The notes: generated by a model not told the origin, from the sequence alone. Positions 1 through 11,464 are shown, numbered from the stretch's first letter. The stretch is 64,000 nucleotides of DNA from Spiroplasma floricola 23-6 (GCF_002813555.1 NZ_CP025057.1:62001-126000); one strand, 5' to 3'. A program made the numbers and translations.

Positions 1-1361
1 TGCGTGGTAGAGCAGGAAGACAAGGAGATCCAGGAACTTCAAGATTTTATATTTCAATGGAAGATGAACTTATGGTTCGTTTCTCTTCTCCAAAATTAAG
101 ACAAATGTTTTTAAAACTTGGAGATGATCATATTAAATCTAAATTATTTACAAGAGCAATTACAAATGCTCAAAAAAAATTAGAAGGTTTAAATTTTGAT
201 CAACGTAAAAATGTTCTTGACTATGATAATATTCTTTCACAACAACGTGAAGCTATTTATGCACAAAGAGATTCAATTTTAGAACAAGAATCTTTAAAAG
301 TTGTTCTTTCAAGATTCCATTATACAATTGCATTTGAAATTGTAGAAAGAAACTCTGAGTTGGTTCGTGGAGAAAGAACAATTAATATTCCATTGCTAAT
401 TCAAGAAATAGATGGAAAATTTGTCTTTGAAGGAAGTTTAACAGAAGTAGATTTTATAGGTTTAGAAAAACAAGAAATAGCTAAAAAAATATCAGAAAAA
501 ATGATGGAACATTATTTAAATAAATCTAGCTCAGTTCCTCATGAAGTAATTTCTGAAATGGAAAGAAGAACAATTCTTCAAACCTTAGATTATCATTGAC
601 AGAAACACATTAATTTAACTCAAAAATTAAGAAGTGGTATTTACTTACAACAATATGCACAAAATAACCCATTACATGAATATGTAGAAGAATCTGCAAA
701 ATTATTTAATAAAATGAAAGTTATGATTGCAGAAGAAACAATTATAAAATTAAATGGTTCATTTGTTAGAGAAATGAAAATGGATGAAGATATTAATTTT
801 GTAGATTTACAACCTAAAACTGTAAATATAACAGATAAAGATATTGATGATATTCTAAAAGAATGAGATATTCCAAAAGAAAACTTTGGAAGAACAGCTG
901 TTGAAAAAAGACTTAAAGAATTGCAAAAACAATTCAAAAAAGATAAAGATCAATTAGAAAAAGTAAATTTCCAATTTGCAGTTCTTGATGGTTTAATGAA
1001 AAAACTTGACGAGATGTTTGCTCAGCAAAATAAACAAGCAGCTGAGTTATCATTTGAAGCAGTAGAAAAAATAACTAAGAAATTTAATCTTGATAAAACA
1101 TTCACAAAAGAACAAGTTAAAGAAAGCTTTGATAAATTGATAAAAGAAGCTGAAAAAGATGAAGAAAAAACTAGTCTTTTAATAGAAACTCAAATATTAA
1201 TGGCAATAGCAACTCAATTTGAATCTAACCAAAAAGAATTCACAATAACTGATGAAGAGGGAAATGTGAAAAAAGTTTTCAAAACAAATCCTGATGGTTC
1301 AATTTCAGAAGATGATATTGAAGATACAGAGCAAGTTCAAACAAAAACAAAATTAGGATAA
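1..1361 (+). CDS. secA: Preprotein translocase ATPase SecA (3' part)
   Basis: C-terminal part of SecA, the cytosolic ATPase that drives proteins through SecYEG; the gene begins before the window. Reading frame 3 opens inside the helicase motif GRAGRQGDPG of the second nucleotide-binding domain. It continues through the helical scaffold (KLEGLNFDQRKNVLDYDN) and helical wing and ends at TAA 1359-1361, giving 452 visible residues. In-frame TGA codons (for example 597-599 and 864-866) must be Trp. The tail ends in an acidic stretch and lacks the cysteine-rich metal-binding motif found at the C-terminus of many SecAs. A hairpin terminator follows. SecG, another translocon subunit, is encoded at 16942. 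Identification is secure. Confidence 0.96.
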
Positions 1362-1387
1362 AAAAAAATTTTATAATTACTTTATAT

Positions 1388-1419
1388 AAACAAGAACTAT
1401 ATATTTTTCTTGTTTTTTT
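1388..1419 (+). terminator. Rho-independent terminator after secA
   Basis: The 9-bp arms AAACAAGAA (1388-1396) and TTCTTGTTT (1407-1415) enclose a 10-nt A/T loop and run into a T-tract. It ends the secA transcript. Confidence 0.8.
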
Positions 1420-1437
1420 CATTTATCTATGTAAAAT
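1410..1437 (+). promoter_or_regulatory. Putative promoter of uvrB-uvrA-folC
   Basis: A TTGTTT -35-like box (1410-1415) lies 16 nt before a TAAAAT -10-like box (1432-1437). This puts transcription start near 1444, just before the structured leader. The -35 box overlaps the secA terminator, so this is a consensus match only. Confidence 0.45.
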
Positions 1438-1444
1438 AATTGCT

Positions 1445-1502
1445 AGGAAATGACATCTCTAGGGGCTAAGCTCTAGATTTTTTAGTTCCTGTAATGGAGA
1501 TG
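1445..1502 (+). promoter_or_regulatory. Structured uvrB leader (possible attenuator)
   Basis: Three mutually constraining pairings are visible. TCTAGGG (1458-1464) pairs with CTCTAGA (1471-1477) and is followed by T6 (1478-1483), which is a terminator-like hairpin. AGGAA (1445-1449) pairs with TTCCT (1486-1490) around it. CATCTC (1454-1459) can pair with GAGATG (1497-1502), which covers the uvrB Shine-Dalgarno region and competes with the base of the hairpin. This suggests a two-state control element. It matches no riboswitch class that I recognise. Confidence 0.45.
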
Positions 1503-1512
1503 AGTATGAGAT

Positions 1513-3498
1513 ATGGAAAATTTAAAACAAAAATTTGAATTGGTCACTGATTATAAACCCAGTGGGGATCAACCAAATGCAATTATAAAATTAATTGATG
1601 GCTTAAAAAATAATGTTAAAAACCAAGTATTAATGGGTGCAACAGGTACAGGAAAAACTTTTACAATGGCAAATGTTATTAAAGAAATAAATAAGCCAAC
1701 CTTAGTTTTAGCACACAATAAAACTTTGGCAATGCAATTGTATATAGAATTAAAAGAACTATTTCCAAATAATAGAGTAGAATATTATGTTTCAAATTTT
1801 GATTTTTATCAGCCTGAAGCATATATTCCCTCAAGAGATTTATATATTGATAAAGATGCAAAAAGAAATAATGATTTGGAAATGATGAGATTAAGTGCTA
1901 TGAATGCATTAATGATTAGAAAAGATACAATAGTTGTCGCATCAGTTGCTTGTATTTATGCAACTCAAGATCCAAAGGAATATGGAGATGTATTTTTTGA
2001 ACTACAAGTTGGTCAAGTTTTATCTAAAAAAGATTTATTAACTTTTTTAGTTCAAACAGGATATACAAGAGATGAAAATGATCTTGCAATGGGATATTTT
2101 AGTGCAAAAGGTGATGTAATTAGAATTGCACCTAGCTGAACTGATAAATATCATATTAGAATTTCTATGTTTGGTGAGGAAATAGAATCTATAGAAATGA
2201 TAGATATTTTAAACAATCATGTTTTAGAAAAATTAAGAATGTTTACAGTTTATCCTGCTGCAGCTTATGTGACTAATTTTGACAAAATGAAATTAGTTGT
2301 GGAAAATATTGGAAAAGAACTTGAACAAAGAGTTATATGATTTCAAGATCAGAAAAAATTTATTGAAGCAGATAGATTAATGAAAAGAACAAAATATGAT
2401 ATGGAAACAATGAGCGAGTTTGGAATCTGTAGTGGAATAGAAAATTACTCTCCTCATTTGGATTTTAGAGCTCCAGGTGTTCCTCCTTTTACATTAATAG
2501 ATTATTTTGGAGATGATTTTTTAACAATTATTGATGAATCACATATGATGATTCCTCAATTGAATGCAATGTACAATACAGATAGAAGTAGAAAAGAAAC
2601 TTTAATTGAGCATGGATTTAGATTACCAAGTGCAATTGATAATAGACCACTTAAATTTGAAGAATTTGTAGGAAAATTAAAAAATGTAATTTATACTTCA
2701 GCTACACCTGGACCCTATGAATTAGAGTTAACAGAAAATAAAGTTATTGAACAAATAATTAGACCTACTGGTTTAGTTGATCCACAAATTGAAATTCGCT
2801 CGACTATAAATCAAATGAATGATATAGTTGATGAAATAAATAATGTTGTAAAAAAAGGACAAAAAGTTTTTATAACTGCTATTACAATTAGAATTTCTGA
2901 AGATATTACAACTTATTTACAATCAAGAAATATAAAAGTTGCTTACCTTCATTCTGAATTAAAAACTTTAGAAAGAAATCAAGTTTTAACAGATTTAAGA
3001 AAAGGAGTTTATGATGTTATTGTTGGAGTTAACTTATTAAGAGAAGGTTTAGATGTACCTGAAGTAAGTCTTGTCTGTATTTTGGATGCAGATAAACAAG
3101 GTTTTTTAAGAAATACTAGAAGTTTAATTCAAACAATTGGTAGAGCTGCAAGAAACTCAGAGGGTAGAGTTATATTTTATGCAGATTCAACTTCTCAAGC
3201 TATGAAAGAAGCTATTGAAGAAACTGACAGAAGAAGAAAAATTCAAGAAGAATATAATGCAGTTCATGGAATAACTCCAAAGACAATTATCAAAAAAATA
3301 TCAGATATTATTTCTGATTCAGCAATTAGAAATAAAGTTGATGAGTTAAAAAAATTAAAAAGAAAAGACAAGGAAAAGAAAAAAGAAGATTTTATTTCAG
3401 ATTTAAGAAAACAAATGTTAACTGCGGCAAAAGAACAAAATTATGAAAAAGCTGCAGAACTTAGAGATCTTATTTTAGAACTACAAGCAGAAAGTTAG
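1513..3498 (+). CDS. uvrB: Excinuclease ABC subunit B
   Basis: UvrB, the damage-verifying helicase-like subunit of nucleotide excision repair; UvrA loads it and it recruits UvrC. The 661-residue length is normal. It shows the N-terminus FELVTDYKPSGDQPNAI, Walker A GATGTGKT (residues 42-49), the beta-hairpin region with YVSNFDFYQPEAYIP, the DEAD-like motif IDESHMM, helicase motifs (GVNLLREGLDVPEV, QTIGRAARN), and a C-terminal UVR helix pair (EQNYEKAAELRDLI). In-frame TGA codons such as 2137-2139 are Trp. ATG 1513 is chosen because GGAGA lies 12 nt upstream and the N-terminus matches the family. It is 11 nt before uvrA, in one operon, behind a structured leader. Confidence 0.97.
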
Positions 3499-3509
3499 AA
3501 GGTATAATT

Positions 3510-6350
3510 ATGAATAAAAAAATTATTGTAAAAGGTGCAAGAGAACATAATCTAAAAAATATAGATATTGAAATTCCCAAAGAAAAACTTGTTGTATTTA
3601 CGGGTCTTTCAGGAAGTGGAAAATCTTCATTAGCATTTAATACAATTTATGCAGAAGGTGAAAGAAGATATATTGAGTCATTATCTTCATTCTCAAGACA
3701 GTTTTTAAAATCTGTAGAAAAACCAGATGTAGATGAAATAGAAGGTTTAAGTCCAGCAATTTCAATTGATCAAAAAACTACAAGTCATAATCCAAGATCA
3801 ACTGTTGGTACTACAACAGAAATTCATGATCACTTAAGATTATTATTTGCAAATATAGGAACACCATTTTGTATAAATGGTCATGGTCCTATTAAAACTT
3901 CTTCACTAAAAGAAATAATTGAAACAATTAAAAAAGAAACAAAAGAAGATGATCAAATTTTTATTTTAGCACCAGTTGTAAGAGATAAAAAAGGGACTCA
4001 CAAAGATCTATTATTAAAATTAAAAAAAGAAAATTTTTTAAGAGTTCAGATTAATGGAGAAATAAAAAATTTAGAAGAGGAAATTGAATTAGAACAAAAT
4101 AAAAGACATAATATTGATATTGTTGTTGATAGATTAATATACAAATCAGAAGATGAGGATCTGCAATCAAGAATTTATTCTGCTATTGAAGTAGGTTTAG
4201 GATATTCAAATGGTTTAATAAAAATTAACTATCCTAAAAGAAATGACTTTACAAAATTATTCTCAACAAAATATTCTTGTAGTGAATGTGGTTTTTCAAT
4301 TCCAAATTTGGAAGCAAATTTATTTTCCTTTAATAAAAAAAATGGAGCATGTGAAACTTGTTCAGGTTTAGGTGTAAATTTAGAAGCTGACCCAAGTTTA
4401 ATAATTCCTGATTCATTACTTTCAATTAGAGAAGGTGGAATTTTATATTATAAAAATATTATTGATACAACAAATATTGAATGACAAAGATTTAAGCTAC
4501 TTTGTGATTATTATCTAATTGATTTGAATTCACAAATAAATCAATTAAATGAAAAACAAATTAATGTAATTCTTTATGGAAGTGAAGAACCCATTGAAAC
4601 AAAAATTGTAACAGTCAGTGGTAATGTTTTAAGAGCTTTTGATTATATTGAAGGTGTAGCAAATTTAATTGAAAGAAAATATATAGAAACAAAATCAGAA
4701 GAGAACAGAAAATATTATGGCAAATATATGATGTCTAAAATCTGTAAAACTTGTAATGGTAAAAGATTAAATGATGTGGCTCTTAGTGTAAAAATTAATG
4801 ATTTATCAATTGCTGAATTTGTGGAAATGACAATTGAAGAAGAGTTAGAATTTTTATTAAATTTAAACTTAACAGAGCAGCAAGAAAAAATTGCAAACTT
4901 AGTTTTGAATCAATTAGTATCAAGAATTAGTTTTTTAAATGAAGTAGGATTAAATTATTTAACTTTATCAAGAAGTGCAACAACTCTATCAGGGGGAGAA
5001 GCACAAAGAATTAGATTAGCTAAACAGCTAGGTTCAAAATTATCTGGTGTACTTTATGTTTTAGATGAGCCATCAATTGGATTACATCAAAGAGATAATG
5101 ATAAATTAATTAGTACTTTAAAAAAATTGAGAGATTTAGGAAATACATTAATCGTTGTTGAACATGATGAAGATACAATGAAAGCTTCTGATTGAATTGT
5201 TGATATTGGTCCTGGAGCTGGAGTCGAAGGAGGATATATTACAGCTCAAGGTACTTATGAAGAAATATGTAAAAATCCAAATTCTTTAACAGGAAAATAT
5301 TTATCAAAACAGCTATCAATACCAACTCCAAAAAAACGTAGAGGTGGTAATGGATTAAAAATTGAAATTAAAGGTGCTACAGAAAATAACTTAAAAAATA
5401 TTGATGTAACAATTCCTTTAGGTAAATTCATCTCTATTACAGGAGTTAGTGGAAGTGGAAAATCAACTTTAGTAGAAGAAGTTATTTACAAAGGTTTAAA
5501 AAAAGAACTGAACAAAGAATTAATTCGTCCTGGAAAATATAAATCAATGAAGGGGTGAGAAAATATAGATAAAATAATTTATGTTTCTCAAGATCCTATT
5601 GGTAAAACTCCAAGGTCAAATCCAGCAACCTATACATCAGTTTTTGATGATATAAGAGATCTTTATACTGAAATACCTGAATCTAAAATTAGAGGTTACA
5701 AAAAAGGAAGATTTAGTTTTAATGTTCCTGGTGGAAGATGTGATGCATGTTGAGGTGATGGTGTTGTTCGTGTAGATATGCAATTCTTAGGTTTTGTTGA
5801 AGTTGTTTGTGAGATTTGTGATGGAAAAAGATATAATGAAGAGACATTACAAATAAAATATAGAGGAAAAAATATTTGAAATGTATTAAATATGACAGTT
5901 CAAGAAGCTCATGATTTTTTTGAAAATATTCCTAAAATAAGAGAGAAGCTAGAAACAATTTTAGCAGTTGGTTTAGGATATATTAAACTTGGTCAAAATG
6001 CAACAACTCTATCAGGGGGAGAAGCGCAAAGAGTTAAGTTATCAACATTTTTATTAAAAAAACAAACTGGAAAAACTTTATTTTTATTAGATGAACCAAC
6101 AACAGGGCTACACATTGATGATGTAAAAAGATTAATTGAAGTTTTAAATATTTTAGTAAATCAAGGAAATACTGTTTTAACTATTGAACATAACTTAGAT
6201 TTTATAAAAGTTTCAGATTATGTAATAGATTTAGGTCCTGAAGGTGGAAGTGGTGGAGGAACTATTCTTGCTACAGGAACACCTGAACAAATAATTGAAA
6301 GTAAAGAAAGTTTTACTGCAAAATATTTGAAGGAGTATTTAAATGATTAA
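3510..6350 (+). CDS. uvrA: Excinuclease ABC subunit A
   Basis: UvrA, the dimeric ATPase that scans DNA for bulky lesions and loads UvrB. The 946 residues carry two ABC modules. The first has Walker [10 protein letters not shown] (residues 32-40), a CxxC...CxxC zinc module (CSECG...CETC, about 254-281) and signature [12 protein letters not shown] (about 491). The second has GVSGSGKST (about 644), a second zinc module (CDAC...CEIC, about 742-770) and [12 protein letters not shown] (about 833). Several in-frame TGA codons are Trp, including the CDACW position. It is co-transcribed with uvrB, and its 3' end overlaps folC by 8 nt. Confidence 0.97.
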
Positions 6351-7440
6351 TGTAGAAGAAGAGTTAATTTCATCAGATATAATTTTTAAAAAGAATTATA
6401 ATTTAAAAAAACTTTTAAAAGATTTAGGAAATCCTCAAAATAACTTTAATATAATTAGTATTGTAGGTACAAACGGAAAAGGATCTACTTCTCAATTTAT
6501 TTTTAGTGGACTTAAAAAAAAGTTTAAAAAAGTAGGCTTATTCATCTCACCTGCTTTTATATATCAAAATGAAAGAATCCAATTTAATACAGAAATGATA
6601 TCTGATAATGACTTAAAAAGATTGTTATTAGAAAATGAAGAATTAATTAAAAAATACGAACTTACTTTTTTTGAAATATGAACTTTTATTGCAATACTTT
6701 ATTTTAATGAAAAAAAAGTTGATATAGCAGTTATTGAAGCTGGTATTGGAGGAGTTAAAGACTCTACAAATGTTTTTGAAAAACAACTTGCTGTTTGTGT
6801 TACATCTCTAGGTTTAGATCATCAAGAAATACTTGGTTCTTCTATAGAAGAAATAATTCAACAAAAGTTGCTAATTGCAAAAGAAAATGTAAAAATTTTT
6901 ATAAGTGCTGATAACTTAAAATATAAAGAGATTATTGATAAAGTTAATAATAATGCAAAAGTTTATACAAAACAAATAAATGATCCAATATATTTTCAAA
7001 GTTTTAATAAGGGACTTGCTTTAGAATTATTACAATACTTAAATATATCTGTCACACATTTTGATATATCTCCACTTGGTAGATATACTATATTAAAAAA
7101 AGATCCCTTATTTATTTTAGATGGCTGTCATAATTATGATGGAGCTTTAAAACTTTCTAAACAAATAAAAGATATAGATAATTTGATAATTTTATTTGGT
7201 TCTAGTGAAGGAAAAGATCAAATAGAAATGTTAAAAGTTTTTAAAGAACTAAAAAAGGAAATATTTCTAACAGAGTTTGTTCATAAAAAAGCTTGAAAAA
7301 TAGATAAGAGTAAATTTGCTGAATTCAAGATTATAGATAATTGAGAGATATTTTTAGCAAATAATAAAGATAAAAATATTTTAGTTTGTGGAAGTTTATA
7401 TTTTATTCCACTAGTTTATAAATGATTTGAGGGACAATAA
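6343..7440 (+). CDS. folC: Folylpolyglutamate synthase (FolC)
   Basis: Mur-ligase-fold enzyme that adds glutamate to folates and so traps them in the cell; many homologues also make dihydrofolate from dihydropteroate. The P-loop GTNGKGST (residues 42-49), the IEAGIGG region and [12 protein letters not shown] (the family's DGxHN motif) identify it. At 365 residues it is shorter than the usual 420-430, mainly in the C-terminal domain, as expected of a reduced mollicute enzyme. TGA codons at 6679-6681 and 7294-7296 are Trp. It overlaps uvrA by 8 nt. The next gene encodes a folate-type uptake component, which fits salvage rather than synthesis. Whether it keeps dihydrofolate synthase activity cannot be told. 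Confidence 0.88.
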
Positions 7441-7441
7441 C

Positions 7442-8107
7442 ATGAACTTTTATTTATATACAAATATAGGAGCTGGAATTTTAATTATGATAATTTTTGT
7501 TTCAGCTCTTGCCTTAGAGAATTTTACATTTAAAAAGATTAGTTTAAAGCACTTAACAGTTATATCTTTATTTGCTGCATGTAGTGCTATATTAACAGGA
7601 CTTACATATAAAATACCTCCAATATTTGGAAACATTCATATTGCTTTGGGAGACTGAATAATATTTTTATTAGGACTTATTTTTGGTCCTTTGTGTGGAG
7701 TTATTTCAGCAATTTGTACAGATACCTTAATGGCAATTGTATTGCCAAGCAATTATGGTTATCATGCTGGATATATGTTTGGAAAGTGTGTTTTAGCGTT
7801 TTTTGGTTCGCTTGTATTTTTAACAAGAGGAGAAAAACGAATTTTATTAAAAGTAATTGTTTTGTATACTGTGGCCTATATTCTTCAAAGTCTATTTTTA
7901 AATCAAATATGAATGATGTCTTGGAAAGGAATGGCAGCGTGATTGGATTTTATAAGTAAACTTATTAAGTTGCCTATATCTCTGCCAATATACATATCAA
8001 TAACTTATTTATCTTATTTGCCAATAAGAAAATTATTGGAAAATTGAAATAATGAATTTGTTTGGTGTTTTAAATCCGAGTATTTAAATAAAAATCTAGA
8101 TTACTAA
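7442..8107 (+). CDS. folT: ECF transporter S component, probably folate (FolT-like)
   Basis: A 221-residue polytopic membrane protein with about six hydrophobic segments. The core GDWIIFLLGLIFGPLCG followed by a long GY/F-containing helix pair is the pattern of energy-coupling-factor S components, especially the folate group. S components bind one vitamin and share an ECF ATPase/EcfT module, which is not in this window. Only one nucleotide separates it from folC, which supports folate as substrate, but that rests mainly on context. ATG 7442 has GAGGG 8 nt upstream; an in-frame TTG at 7427 is less likely. Several TGA codons are Trp. The terminator hairpin overlaps the stop codon. Confidence 0.7.
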
Positions 8108-8119
8108 ATCTAGGTTTTT
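8090..8119 (+). terminator. Terminator overlapping the FolT-like stop
   Basis: The 13-bp arms AAAAATCTAGATT (8090-8102) and AATCTAGGTTTTT (8107-8119) have one G-U pair and a 4-nt loop, and end in a T-run. It closes the uvrB-uvrA-folC-folT unit. The stop codon 8105-8107 lies inside the hairpin. Confidence 0.85.
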
Positions 8120-8134
8120 ATTTCATTTATTAGT

Positions 8135-8140
8135 TATAAT
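8135..8140 (+). promoter_or_regulatory. Putative -10 element for hprK
   Basis: A perfect TATAAT sits 20 nt before the hprK start, with GAGGT as ribosome binding site in between. No clear -35 box is present. Confidence 0.5.
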
Positions 8141-8160
8141 TACTAAAGAGGTAGTTAAAA

Positions 8161-9090
8161 ATGAGTAAACTTTATGCAAAAAAAATAATTGAATCCTTTA
8201 AATTAGAAGTGGTTTCTGGAGAAAATAAATTAAATAATATAATAGAAGTTTATGGTATAAATAGAGCTGGACTTGAATTAACTGGCTATTTTGAAGAGGG
8301 TGAAAAATCACATAGAGTAATTGTTATGTCAACAAAAGAATACTCATATATTATGAATTTCGAAGAAAGTGAAAGAGAAAAAAGATATGAAAAGCTATTT
8401 TCAAGAAATATTCCAATGATTATTCTTACTGACAAATTTGAAGATAATATAGCAATTGAAGTTGGTAAAAAAACTAACTCATTAGTTGTTAGAACAAATA
8501 CTGAATCAACTAGTGATTTTACTCAAAATGTTTTGGAGTTTATGGATGATTATTTTGCTCCTTTAACAGAAGTACATGCCTCTTGTATAAATATTTTTGG
8601 TAAGGGTGTTTTATTAATTGGTGAATCAGGAATTGGTAAATCAGAGATTACACTAGACCTAGTTAAAACAAATCACTTATTTGTAGGTGATGATAGAATA
8701 GTTATTACAAAAAAATCAAATGAATTATATGGTAAAAGTCATGAAATTTTAAAGAACCTAGTAGAAGTTAGAGGAATTGGAATTGTTGACGTTTCTCAAA
8801 CAAATGGATATCAAGTTATTTTAGAGAAAACTAAAATAGATTTAGTAATTGAATTAACTCAATTTAAAAAAAATGGAATAGATGATTCAGAAAGATTAGG
8901 AAATGCTTTTGTTGGATATAATATTCTGGGTGTTGATGTTCCATATATAAAAATTCCTGTTTCTTCAGGAAGAAATATACCAAATATTATTGAAGCTGCG
9001 GTTGCTAAACTAAAAATTAAACAAAGTGGTTTATATCAAGATGAAGCTCAAATTTTAAGCGAAAGAGCAATGAAATTTAATGATGATTAA
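8161..9090 (+). CDS. hprK: HPr kinase/phosphorylase
   Basis: Bifunctional enzyme that phosphorylates HPr on Ser46 with ATP and removes the phosphate again, coupling sugar uptake to energy state. The 309-residue length is typical. Walker A GESGIGKS (residues 154-161), the conserved His in EVHA (139) just upstream, and the family signature LVEVRGIGIVDV (about 200-211) are all present. Its substrate HPr is at 37164 and keeps Ser46. It overlaps the first lgt by 11 nt, and hprK-lgt-trxB appears to be one operon, as is common in Firmicutes relatives. Confidence 0.96.
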   Translation: MSKLYAKKIIESFKLEVVSGENKLNNIIEVYGINRAGLELTGYFEEGEKSHRVIVMSTKEYSYIMNFEESEREKRYEKLFSRNIPMIILTDKFEDNIAIEVGKKTNSLVVRTNTESTSDFTQNVLEFMDDYFAPLTEVHASCINIFGKGVLLIGESGIGKSEITLDLVKTNHLFVGDDRIVITKKSNELYGKSHEILKNLVEVRGIGIVDVSQTNGYQVILEKTKIDLVIELTQFKKNGIDDSERLGNAFVGYNILGVDVPYIKIPVSSGRNIPNIIEAAVAKLKIKQSGLYQDEAQILSERAMKFNDD

Positions 9091-10483
9091 TTTTTTATCA
9101 AATATTATTTGAGATAATGGTCAACCAATACCTTCTGATTATTATGATTCTTTAAAATTTATGTATCCTGTTTTAGTAGGAATTGGTGTTTTTTCTGTAA
9201 TTGGTGTATCTGCTTTTAAAATTTGAAAAAGGGGAATCCCATTAAAAGAATTTGTAAATGCAATTTATATTTCTTTGCCTGTGGGAATTCTTGGTGCAAG
9301 TATTTTTGGTAAGTTGGGATCATATGGAGATCAATGAAAAATATATATGCTACTTTTCTTTTGACATGGAGGTATGAGTATTTTTGGAGGACTCTTGTGT
9401 GGTGGAACTGTAGCTTTTTTATGGTTTTGACACAAAAGTAAAGTTACAAGAGTTTCTGTATATGTATATGCTGATTGTATAGTTCCAAATATTTTATTAG
9501 GTCAAGCAATTGGTAGATGAGGGAATTTATTCAATCACGAAATTTTGGGAAGAAGAGTTGATGATGTAAGCAAAATAAATTGATTACCTGATTTTATTTG
9601 ACATAGACTTTTTTATCTTCATGATTTGTCTCAACCAGGTCAACCTGAAATGACAGAAATGCAATTTTGTGAACCCTTATTTTTATATGAATCTATGGCA
9701 ACATTAGCTTTGTTTATTTTAATAACTTTTGTTTTTTCAAATATAGGAAAATGAATTAGTAAAAAACCATGAAAAATAGATCCAATAAACTTTCCTTGTA
9801 AAGCTAATAAAACTTATAAATCTGTTGAAAGAGATAGTTTAGATGAATATCCTACTCAAATACCAGTTAAATATTTAATTGACAAAGATGGAAAAGTTTA
9901 TTTATCAAAAAGTTGAGTTTGAAAAAAAGCATATCTTTTGTATGAACCAAAAAAAGCTTTAGTTGAAGCAGAACAAGTAAAAATAAATAATCAAAAATCT
10001 ATTGCTTTAAAAGCCAGAGAAAAATATAATAATATGGTAAGCAAAATAAAACAAGAAATAAATAGTCAAAAAGCAAAATTAGATAAAAATAAAATAACAA
10101 AAAATCAATTTAAATCAGCTAAAAAAGACATTAAAAATAATTATAAAAATGATATTAAGATGTTAAAAAAACAAAAAAGTCCTTTAATGAATTTTATTAA
10201 GAGAGATTCAAAAGAACTTTATAATTTAAATAATCCAAATAATTATAATGTAGTACATTGTGGAGTTTTAACTAGTATTTATATTTGTGGATATACTTTT
10301 ATAAGATTTATATTAGATCCACTAAGAAATCCATATGAATTAACTGTAAAAGAAAATTCAATTTTAAACTATTTATTCTTAACAGCATTTTTACTTTTTG
10401 GAATAGTGTTGTTTATTTGCTCACAGTTTATAGCTCCAAAAAAATGAAGAGAAGAGGGTTGATTATATGAAAAATCATATTAA
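9080..10483 (+). CDS. lgt: Lgt paralogue 1 with a long insertion (key His missing)
   Basis: Resembles prolipoprotein diacylglyceryl transferase, the membrane enzyme that moves diacylglycerol onto the lipobox cysteine. The Lgt signature GQAIGRWGNLFNHE is present, and a final helix holds the RF...R pattern ([12 protein letters not shown]). It is 467 residues, against about 270-300 for the family. About 150 residues, charged and lysine-rich (about 236-389), sit before the last helix. The position of the conserved His in the GGMSxHGG segment is Phe102 here ([10 protein letters not shown]), whereas the paralogue at 11465 keeps it. Activity is therefore doubtful. Starts ATG 9080 and 9083 are both in frame; the gene overlaps hprK and, by 17 nt, trxB. 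Many TGA Trp codons. Confidence 0.82.
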
Positions 10484-11399
10484 TACAGATTATGATTTAA
10501 TAATTGCAGGTGCAGGACCAGCTGGATTAAGTGCTGCAATTTATGCTGGAAGAGCAGGACTTAATGTTTTAGTTTTGGAAAAGGAAGCACCTGGTGGAAA
10601 AGTTATTAAAACTGGAGAAATTGAAAATTATCCAGGTTTTACAAATATACAAGGACCGGATTTAGCAATGCACTTTTTTGAACAAGCAAATGCAATGGGA
10701 GCGAAATTTGAATTTTCAGGACTTAAAGATTTTGAAAAAAAAGAAATATTTGAAATTGAATTAGAGAATGGAAAAGTTTTAACTGCAAAAGCATTAATAA
10801 TAGCAACAGGAACAAAAGAAAATTTACTAGGTGTTCCTGGAGAAATTGATCTATATGGAAAAGGTGTTTCATACTGTGCAGTTTGTGATGGAAGTTTCTA
10901 TAAAGATATGCCTGTAGCTGTTGTTGGAGGGGGATATAGTGCTATTGAAGAGTCACTATTTTTGACAAGATTTGCATCAAAAGTTTATCTAATTCACAGA
11001 AGTCAAAAATTTAGAGTTGATCAAAAATCATTGCAAAAAGCTAAAACAAATGAAAAAATAGAATTTATTTTAGATACAATTGTTGAAAAAATAGAGGGAA
11101 AAGATAAAGTTTCATCAATTAAGATTAAAAATACAATTAAAAATGAAGAAAGTGAATTAAAAGTTAATGCAATATTTCCATTTATTGGGCACTATCCAGT
11201 AACAAGTTTTATTAAGCAAATTGAAGTATTGGATGAAGAAAAGCACATAATCGGGGATGAAAGAATGAGAACCAAAATTGAGGGCTTATTTGTTGCTGGA
11301 GATGTTAGAAATACTCCTTTTAGACAAATAGCAACAGCAACAGCTGATGGGGCATTAGCTGGTCAAAATGCTGTAAACTATATTGAAAATAAGTATTAA
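10467..11399 (+). CDS. trxB: Thioredoxin reductase
   Basis: FAD-dependent, NADPH-using enzyme that reduces thioredoxin in the cytosol. The 310-residue length is typical. It shows the FAD-binding [17 protein letters not shown] at the N-terminus, the redox-active pair in CAVCDG, the NADPH-binding [12 protein letters not shown], and the C-terminal FAD motif GLFVAGDVR with [12 protein letters not shown]. The ribosome binding site GAGGG lies inside the overlapping 3' end of lgt paralogue 1. It sits between two lgt genes. Thioredoxin could also supply electrons to the ribonucleotide reductase at 37939. Confidence 0.95.
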   Translation: MKNHINTDYDLIIAGAGPAGLSAAIYAGRAGLNVLVLEKEAPGGKVIKTGEIENYPGFTNIQGPDLAMHFFEQANAMGAKFEFSGLKDFEKKEIFEIELENGKVLTAKALIIATGTKENLLGVPGEIDLYGKGVSYCAVCDGSFYKDMPVAVVGGGYSAIEESLFLTRFASKVYLIHRSQKFRVDQKSLQKAKTNEKIEFILDTIVEKIEGKDKVSSIKIKNTIKNEESELKVNAIFPFIGHYPVTSFIKQIEVLDEEKHIIGDERMRTKIEGLFVAGDVRNTPFRQIATATADGALAGQNAVNYIENKY

Positions 11400-11464
11400 A
11401 ATATCAAAGTGTTTTTATTCTTTGCTATGTTAAAATATACAAAGTTAAAAGGTGTTGATTATAG

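Noticed and set aside
641-937. Reverse-strand open frame of 98 codons opposite secA
   Set aside because: It is the antisense of the SecA coding frame, with no ribosome binding site and no family resemblance.
2137-2139. Apparent premature stops in uvrB and many other genes
   Set aside because: All are TGA within conserved protein frames and are explained by UGA coding for tryptophan.
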